DNA of 64,000 bases from Halosimplex carlsbadense 2-9-1. GTDB lineage: Archaea; Halobacteriota; Halobacteria; Halobacteriales; Haloarculaceae. Made by a program: the position numbers and the translations under genes. The notes beneath the pieces are model-generated. The model worked only from the letters and a program-made list of their open reading frames with translations. It was not told the origin of the DNA and did no database searches. The stretch spans positions 220,480 through 284,479 of the forward strand of contig NZ_AOIU01000036.1 of assembly GCF_000337455.1 (NCBI RefSeq), read 5' to 3'. Shown here piece after piece: positions 58,733 to 64,000 of the stretch (its first letter is position 1; every line of letters starts with the position of its first letter).

Positions 58733-60741
58733 ACCGACACCCGACGACCTGGCTTCCCGACACTCGCTTCGACGTCGCGGTCGCGGCCGTCGGCCTCGCG
58801 CTCGCGATAGGGCTGCTCCCGCTGGCCGTGCTGACCTCGTCGCTGTACGTCCGGACGGTGCCGGTCGTTCTCGGCACGGCCTGTGGCGTCTACCTCCTCT
58901 CGGTCCGCCGGGACGACGACATCGAGCGGCGACAGCCGACGATCGACGCCAGCGGCGTCGCAGCCGCCGAACTGACCGCGATCGCGCTGATCGCCGTCGC
59001 GACCTGGGCCGCGCTGGCCGGGACGCGAACCCTCGGGATTCTGCTCGCGAGCGGCGCCGTCGGCGCGTTCATCCTGTTACAGACCGTCTTCCTGGCCGAC
59101 GACGCGCTCGACGAACGACTCGTGCTCGCCCAGATCCTGGCCCACGCGTTCGTGGTCCGGTTCACCGGCCTGTTCACGACGCCCGGGTTCGTCGGCGTCG
59201 ACAGCTGGGAACACGTCACCCAGTACGCCGCGGCCGTCCAGGCGGCCGACTCGCTCGCGCCGCTGGCCGGCGCGAAGTACTTCTTCGCCCCGTTTCACCA
59301 CCTGGTGACCGTCGTCGGTTCGGACCTGCTCGGCGTCCCGCTACGCCTCTCGCTGTACCTGGTCGTCGGGAGTACAGTCGCACTCTCGGTGCTGCTCGTC
59401 TACGGGACCGCCCGCTACTTCGTGGACGCCCGCTGGGCGCTAGTGGCGGCCGGTGCCTTCGCGATGACCGACCAGGCGATCCGCTGGGGGATGCACATCA
59501 TCCCGACGAGCCTCGGGCTCGTCTTCTTCCTCGGCGTCGTCTTCGCGGTCGCGCGCCTGCTCCACGCCGAGACCGGCTACGCCGACTGGGCGCTGCTTGG
59601 CGGGCCGATCGTCGCGGTCACGCTCACCCATCAGGTGTCGGCGTTCGTCTCGCTGGTGTTCGTCGGGTCGGCGGTGGTCGCCCAGCTGGTCGTCGGCCGC
59701 GCCGGCTGGGCGAACCCGGCCGGGATCGCGGGCTCGATGGATCTGGGCGCCGAGTCGGGCGACCCGATCACCGACGGCGCCTCCCGAACGTCGCCCGGCG
59801 TCGTCGGCCTCCACTGGGCGTTCGCCTTCCACCTCCTGTTCACGGGGGCGGTCTGGGCGGCCACGCCCTGGAACGGCCAGCCGTTCCTCACGCGGATGGT
59901 CGAACTGGTCGTCCTGACGCTACGGAACTCCGCGGGATTCCTGAACCTCGCCGGGAGCGGGGGCGGCGGCGCCGCCACCGCGGCCGTCGGCACCGAGACG
60001 GCGTCGCAGCTGATGACCCGCGTGGCGACCTACGTCGACGCCGTCGGCTTCCTCGTGCTCCTGTTCGCGGCGGTGCTGGGCGGCCTCGCGCTGGTTCGAC
60101 GCCACCGCTCGCCACAGGCCTCGCACACCCTCGTGATCGCCATCGGCGCGATGCTCTTCTTCTCGCTGGGGCTGCCGCTGTTCGGGATCCGCTCGTTCCT
60201 CCCCGGCCGGTGGTTCGCGTTCGCGTACGCGCTGATGGCCGTCGTCGGCGCCGTCGGTCTGCACCACCTCGGGGCGGCGTTCTCGGCCCGCGCCGCGGCG
60301 GCCGTGCTGGTCGTCCTCCTGCTGGTCTTCCCGTTCGCGATGGTCGCCGGCCAGAAGGCGACGCTCGACGACCCGACCTTCGACGACCAGTGGTCCCAGT
60401 ACGCCTACTCCGAGTCGGAGATCGCCGCCATGGGGACCATCGGCGAGACGACCCCCGCCAGCGCCGGCGCGGTGTTCACCGACCACCCCTGGCGCACGGC
60501 GTTCAAGAGCAGCGGCGCGTATTTCAGCGACACGATCAACCTCACTCGCGTCGACGGGACGGACCCGCCGTACGACAGGGTAGTCTACCGCGACTACCAG
60601 TCGACGGGCGCGCCGAAGTTCGTCACCACCGGCGGCGCCGTCGTGACCCGTCGAGTCACCCACGACCAGATCTGTCCCGGCGGCAGCAACCGGGTCTACC
60701 AGAACCAGAACGCCGAGCTGTGTACTCGACCGGGGGCCTGA
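58729..60741 (+). CDS. Large multi-pass membrane protein, GT-C-like
   Basis: A 670-residue protein with about 12 predicted membrane helices (residues ~15-45, 85-125, 130-150, 200-260, 270-320, 360-410, 430-540) and a C-terminal soluble domain (about 560-670). An Asp in 'GVDSWEHVTQYAA' at the first large external loop is typical of GT-C glycosyltransferases, and the 'AKYFFAPFHHLVTV' stretch follows. It may transfer a lipid-linked sugar at the outer face or polymerise a glycan. Starts at GTG 58729, overlapping the GT4 stop by 4 nt. It is followed 4 nt later by the DUF1616 gene, so the three genes form one operon. Confidence 0.65.
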   Translation: MNRHPTTWLPDTRFDVAVAAVGLALAIGLLPLAVLTSSLYVRTVPVVLGTACGVYLLSVRRDDDIERRQPTIDASGVAAAELTAIALIAVATWAALAGTRTLGILLASGAVGAFILLQTVFLADDALDERLVLAQILAHAFVVRFTGLFTTPGFVGVDSWEHVTQYAAAVQAADSLAPLAGAKYFFAPFHHLVTVVGSDLLGVPLRLSLYLVVGSTVALSVLLVYGTARYFVDARWALVAAGAFAMTDQAIRWGMHIIPTSLGLVFFLGVVFAVARLLHAETGYADWALLGGPIVAVTLTHQVSAFVSLVFVGSAVVAQLVVGRAGWANPAGIAGSMDLGAESGDPITDGASRTSPGVVGLHWAFAFHLLFTGAVWAATPWNGQPFLTRMVELVVLTLRNSAGFLNLAGSGGGGAATAAVGTETASQLMTRVATYVDAVGFLVLLFAAVLGGLALVRRHRSPQASHTLVIAIGAMLFFSLGLPLFGIRSFLPGRWFAFAYALMAVVGAVGLHHLGAAFSARAAAAVLVVLLLVFPFAMVAGQKATLDDPTFDDQWSQYAYSESEIAAMGTIGETTPASAGAVFTDHPWRTAFKSSGAYFSDTINLTRVDGTDPPYDRVVYRDYQSTGAPKFVTTGGAVVTRRVTHDQICPGGSNRVYQNQNAELCTRPGA

Positions 60742-60745
60742 CACC

Positions 60746-61822
60746 ATGAGCCACGAGTCCTCACCACGTTTCGGCGGCCTCGCCGACCTCGCGCTGGTCG
60801 TCGTCCTCGTCGCCGTCTTCGATATCGTCGTCGCGCTGTCGATCGATATCCCGGCGCTGCGCGTCGCGCTGGGGCTCCCCGTCGTCCTGCTGGCGCCGGG
60901 GTACGCGGTCGTCGCCGCGCTGTACCCCCGCGGGCATAGCCGCTCCGACCCCAGGCGGCCCCGCGCAACCGCCTCGCCCGCGAACGGGTCGTCGGTCGAC
61001 GCTATCAGTCCCCCCGTCCGCGCCGGCCTGACGGTCGCGGCCAGCGTCGCCGTCGTCGCGGCCGTCGCGTTAGCCGTCAACGCGAGCCCCTGGGGCATCG
61101 CAGCGCTCCCGGTACTCGCGTGGCTCACCGTCGCGACGCTGGCCGCCGTCGCCGTCGCGGCCTACCGCCGCAACCGGGTGCCCGCGCACCGTCGCTACGC
61201 CCCGTCCCTTCGACTCGGATCGGCCGCTCGCGTCTTCCGTCCGCGGCTCTCGGCCTCGTTCGTGCTCGGGCTCCTGCTGGTCGCCAGCGCCGTCGGCGCG
61301 ACGGCCGTCCTCGCGACGACCGACACGAACGCCGCCGGCACCGACGAACAGTTCACCGAGTTCGCCGCGCTGACCCAGAACGCCTCCGGCGAGTACGTCA
61401 CCGCCAACTACACCGGCGCCGTTGAGGCCGACCGGCCGATGTACGTCGAGGTCATCAACGGCGAGGGCGAACGCACCGACTACACCGTCGTGCTCGTCCG
61501 CGAGACGGTCGACCGCCGGGACAACGTGACCGTCGTTCGTTCGGCGACCGAACGGGCCCGCGAGGACCTCTCGCTACGCGACGACGCAGTCCGGTACCTG
61601 GAGTTCGACCCCGAACCGGCCGCCGGCGACGCGCCCAGTCGGCTGCGGGCGTACCTCTACCGCGGCGACGCGCCCGACGTGCCCTCCCGTGCGTCGGCCT
61701 ACCGCTCGCTGCAGGTGTGGTACACCGACGACCCGATCGAAGAAGCGACGGCCGCCGCGAACGCGACCGCCGGAGACGAGCCTGCAGCGGGTGACGCCAC
61801 CGCCGCGATCGCCGCCGGCTAA
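60746..61822 (+). CDS. DUF1616 membrane protein
   Basis: A 358-residue DUF1616 protein: 'VALGLPVVLLAPGYAVVAALYPR' near residue 40 is the family hallmark. Helices lie at about 15-32, 40-62, 88-110, 115-140 and 170-190, and the external C-terminal domain (about 200-340) carries 'EFAALTQNASGEYVTANYTG' with N-glycosylation-type sequons. DUF1616 genes sit in archaeal surface-glycan operons; function unknown. Last gene of the GT4 / GT-C-like / DUF1616 operon (4 nt gap). Ends with an Ala/Thr-rich tail. Confidence 0.8.
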   Translation: MSHESSPRFGGLADLALVVVLVAVFDIVVALSIDIPALRVALGLPVVLLAPGYAVVAALYPRGHSRSDPRRPRATASPANGSSVDAISPPVRAGLTVAASVAVVAAVALAVNASPWGIAALPVLAWLTVATLAAVAVAAYRRNRVPAHRRYAPSLRLGSAARVFRPRLSASFVLGLLLVASAVGATAVLATTDTNAAGTDEQFTEFAALTQNASGEYVTANYTGAVEADRPMYVEVINGEGERTDYTVVLVRETVDRRDNVTVVRSATERAREDLSLRDDAVRYLEFDPEPAAGDAPSRLRAYLYRGDAPDVPSRASAYRSLQVWYTDDPIEEATAAANATAGDEPAAGDATAAIAAG

Positions 61823-61909
61823 CCCTCGCACCCGCCCCGCCGCGGACCCCTCTCCAGTCCGCCGTCCCCGCCGACCGCTTCCGCCTTCACTTCGCCGACC
61901 GGTTTCCTC

Positions 61910-62749
61910 CTAGTCCCCGGCGGCTTCCGCCGGGTCGACGACTTCGCCCGTTCCGGGCGAGACGCCGACCTGGTCGCAGAGATCCGCCAGCGGACAGGCT
62001 TCGGGGTCGTCGAGACACGCCGGTTTCCGCGCCGAACAGTACTCGCGGCCGAACTGGATCATCGCGGTGTGACCGAAGCCACATTTCTCCTCGGGGACGG
62101 CGGCCTCCAGCGCCTCGCGGACGCCCTCGTGGTCGGCGTCGGCGGGCGCCAACCCCATCCGCCGGGCGATGCGGTGGACGTGCGTGTCGACGGGGAAGAC
62201 CCCACCGCGACCGCCCGAAAAGAGGAGGACGCAGTCGGCGGTCTTCGGCCCGACGCCGTTCATGTCCAGCAGCGTCTCGCGGACGACGTTCGGCTCGCCC
62301 GTCTTGACGAACTCGTCGAACCCGTCGGCGCCGCCGTACTCCTCGCAGATCCGTTCGGCGAGTGCGACGATGCGCTCCGATTTCTGATTGTACAGCCCCG
62401 CCGAGGAGATGGTCTCGGCCAGTTCCTGCTGGTCGGCGGCCGCGAGCGATTCGGCGAGGTCGCCGCCGGCCGCGGCGCTCACGGCCTCGCCGTCGGGTCC
62501 GTACCGATCCATCAGGGCGTCGTGAGCCGGCTGGCTCGCCACGTCGGAGGTGTTCTGACTCAAAATCGTGCGGACGAGACACTCGAAGCCGTCGCGCCCG
62601 CCGTAGGCCTTCTGCCAGTAGATGTCGCCGAGGCGGTCGACGACGGCCTCGGCGCGGGTGTCGGCGTCGCCGGGCTCGAAGGCGGCGGCCTCGCCGCCGC
62701 CGGCGGTTCCGCCGCTGATGTTCTCCGCGGGTTCGGGGTCCTCGGTCAT
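61910..62749 (-). CDS. nth: Endonuclease III (Nth), base-excision repair
   Basis: A 279-residue DNA glycosylase/AP lyase acting on oxidised pyrimidines. The helix-hairpin-helix 'DMNGVGPKTADCVLLFS' holds the catalytic Lys (K169), followed 19 residues later by Asp (D188) in 'FPVDTHVHRIARR'. The iron-sulfur loop is 'CSARKPACLDDPEACPLADLC' (four Cys). An acidic N-terminal extension of about 35 residues and a C-terminal tail after the cluster are haloarchaeal extras. It is convergent with the DUF1616 gene (87 bp gap) and belongs to a separate transcription unit. Confidence 0.93.
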   Translation of the reverse strand: MTEDPEPAENISGGTAGGGEAAAFEPGDADTRAEAVVDRLGDIYWQKAYGGRDGFECLVRTILSQNTSDVASQPAHDALMDRYGPDGEAVSAAAGGDLAESLAAADQQELAETISSAGLYNQKSERIVALAERICEEYGGADGFDEFVKTGEPNVVRETLLDMNGVGPKTADCVLLFSGGRGGVFPVDTHVHRIARRMGLAPADADHEGVREALEAAVPEEKCGFGHTAMIQFGREYCSARKPACLDDPEACPLADLCDQVGVSPGTGEVVDPAEAAGD

Positions 62750-62845
62750 ATCCGGAACCGAGTCCCGCAGGCCCTTAACGGTGCAGACGCGCTGGCGGCG
62801 CCCAACGACGAGCGTCGCTCGGGCGTCGGTTCGGGAGGTGCCCGG

Positions 62846-63337
62846 TCAGGCAGGCTCGACTTCGAGCGTGAGCGTCGCGTCGGCGCCGTCCGCCAGCGCG
62901 GCGACCAGTTCGCGGTCCACGTCGGCCGCGGCGCCCGACGCCCCCACCAGAACCGTGCGGTCGTCGACGTAGTCGCTCGTGCGGATCACGTGGCTGCGCT
63001 CGTTCTCGAAAGAGAAGTCCGGGTGGCCGCGCCCGGTCACCTCGTGGGTGTGGCCGCCGGCTTCGATGGTGGCGGTGATCGTCGCACCGTGTGCCTGACA
63101 TGCCTCGACGAACGCGTCGTCGAAGTCCGTGGGGACACGGTCGGCCTCGATCGCGAGGATGCAGTCGCCGGCGGGCGTGAGGAAGTCGTCGCTAGTGAAC
63201 TCCAGCGTACTGACGTGTTCGGCGGTGACGTTCTCGTGTCCCTGTGCACGGACGACCTCGACGAGTTTCCCGCCGTCGCGCTCGGCGGCGGACTCGTCGG
63301 CCGTCCCGGAACCCCCGACTGCGGCGTCGTCGCTCAT
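62846..63337 (-). CDS. DUF371 family protein
   Basis: A 163-residue cytosolic protein of the archaeal DUF371 family: 'VVRAQGHENVTAEHVSTLEFTSDDFLTPAGDCILAIEADRVPTDFDDAFVEACQ', 'GHPDFSFENERSHVIRTSDYVDDRTVLVGASGAAADVDRELVAAL'. The N-terminal ~22 residues are an acidic extension. The family is conserved in archaea with unknown function. It lies 96 bp upstream of nth on the same strand. Confidence 0.8.
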   Translation of the reverse strand: MSDDAAVGGSGTADESAAERDGGKLVEVVRAQGHENVTAEHVSTLEFTSDDFLTPAGDCILAIEADRVPTDFDDAFVEACQAHGATITATIEAGGHTHEVTGRGHPDFSFENERSHVIRTSDYVDDRTVLVGASGAAADVDRELVAALADGADATLTLEVEPA

Positions 63338-63397
63338 GCGTGAGGGTTCGGACGCCGCTACTTCAGGGAGTCGAAGTCGACCCGCTCGGCGGCCGGC

Positions 63398-63559
63398 TCA
63401 CTCGCTGGGCGCGGCGACGGTGATCGTGACGTGCCCGCAGTCGCACTCGTAGGCCCGCCGCTCCCCGCCGTTGGTGCGGAAGACGAGCATGCAGTCGCCG
63501 TCGGTGAGCCTCCGTGAGCAGTTCGCCGCCTCGCACCGGCAGGCTATCTCGCTCAACAT
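63398..63559 (-). CDS. Small Cys-rich (probable zinc-binding) protein
   Basis: A 53-residue protein starting 'MLSEIACRCEAANCSRRLTDGDC' and carrying 'YECDCGHVTITVAA', with six cysteines (residues 7, 9, 14, 23, 40, 42), enough for one or two zinc sites. The frame is open to 63802, but a minus-strand TATA (TTTATACTTT, about 63608-63617) puts transcription start near 63588, leaving the ATG at 63557-63559 as the first in-frame start. A different-frame ATG (63582-63584) is closer to the start but reads an Arg-rich frame. Function unknown. Confidence 0.6.
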   Translation of the reverse strand: MLSEIACRCEAANCSRRLTDGDCMLVFRTNGGERRAYECDCGHVTITVAAPSE

Positions 63560-63723
63560 ATCCTCGAGTTCGACCCGGGGACATATGAACCCGAGCCGTA
63601 CCCTGAGTGAAAGTATAAACGCAAGACTGCGGTGGGGTACCCCCTCCCGTACGGCGGTCTTCAGCGCGAAAGTGAAACGGGGTCCGAACGGGGTGGCCGC
63701 GCCGGCGCGTCCGTCCGACGTAA

Positions 63724-63732
63724 CTGATATAC
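63724..63732 (+). promoter_or_regulatory. TATA box of the last, partial gene
   Basis: CTGATATAC lies 24-32 nt before the ATG at 63756, giving a leaderless start. Confidence 0.55.
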
Positions 63733-63755
63733 CACCGGGGAACGCGGACGTTGGT

Positions 63756-64000
63756 ATGCCGAGCAAGTGGAGCGGTGCGGCGGTCGACCCCGGCGGCGGC
63801 AAGCCGGCGCCCGGCGAGTGGCAGCCGGTCGAGGTCCCCGGCCGGCCGGCCGTGTTCGCCGGCGAGGACCGGGTCGCCTACCGGACCGTCTTCGACGACC
63901 CGCGCGACCCCGACGACGACCTGGCGCTCCTGGCGATCCGCGGGTGCTACGCGGGTGCCGAGGTGTGGCTCAACGACGAGCTGGTCGCCGAGTCCGACAC
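63756..64000 (+). CDS. N-terminal part of a protein with a glycoside-hydrolase-2-like sugar-binding domain
   Basis: The first 81 residues are visible before the window ends. They include 'EWQPVEVPGRPAVFAGEDRVAYRTVFDDP' and 'LALLAIRGCYAGAEVWLNDELVAES', matching the beta-sandwich 'R..F.........L...G....A.VWLNG' pattern of the galactose-binding-like domain at the front of family 2 glycoside hydrolases. Whether a catalytic barrel follows cannot be seen. Confidence 0.6.
   Translation, partial: MPSKWSGAAVDPGGGKPAPGEWQPVEVPGRPAVFAGEDRVAYRTVFDDPRDPDDDLALLAIRGCYAGAEVWLNDELVAESD

Overview
The window is a 64 kb piece of a haloarchaeal (class Halobacteria) chromosome. The evidence is very high GC with strongly biased third codon positions, acidic proteins, TATA boxes about 25-30 nt upstream of start codons with almost no leader (leaderless transcription), and archaeal families throughout: TFB, aIF2-beta, archaeal ProRS, aCPSF1, NucS, HalX response regulators, DUF555 and UPF0058. 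No rRNA, tRNA or CRISPR array was recognised. The first and last genes are cut by the window edges.

Region 1 (1-27.7 kb) is mostly housekeeping. It holds HflX, an acyl-CoA thioesterase, a zinc alcohol dehydrogenase, an SGNH hydrolase, the overlapping nnrDE-moaC pair, acylphosphatase, a citrate synthase homologue, an OGG1 glycosylase, aIF2-beta, TFB, a sirtuin and sucCD. These are followed by a caspase-like CHAT-domain protein, a DUF3891 protein, a hybrid sensor kinase, and nucS and mutS facing each other.

Region 2 (27.7-40 kb) is mixed. It holds an AT-richer lipoprotein gene, an inverted-repeat cluster, proS, a TnpB-type transposon gene with a divergent 47-residue ribbon-helix-helix-like gene, a polytopic lipoprotein, a lone 2-oxoacid dehydrogenase E1-alpha gene, the termination ribonuclease aCPSF1 with an unusually long structured leader, DsbB, a HalX response regulator and an aldo/keto reductase.

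Region 3 (40-61.8 kb) is a cell-surface glycan locus. It holds an ATP-grasp enzyme, two tandem PP-loop (QueC/asparagine-synthetase-like) paralogues, two GT4 glycosyltransferases, a UDP-sugar dehydrogenase, a DUF354 protein, three Tat-exported beta-helix proteins, a sulfatase-fold enzyme, a flippase, a large multi-pass GT-C-like protein and a DUF1616 protein. They plausibly cooperate to build, flip and remodel a surface or exported polysaccharide. The ATP-grasp plus PP-loop set suggests an undescribed ATP-dependent modification.

Region 4 (61.9-64 kb) holds endonuclease III, a DUF371 protein, a 53-residue Cys-rich protein and the start of a gene with a sugar-binding-like domain.

The most interesting unexplained signals are regulatory. 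Several leaders (aCPSF1, a GT4, the flippase, the E1-alpha gene) carry short upstream ORFs, some ending on or next to the main start codon. Perfect palindromes sit at the TATA or start of three small or central genes.
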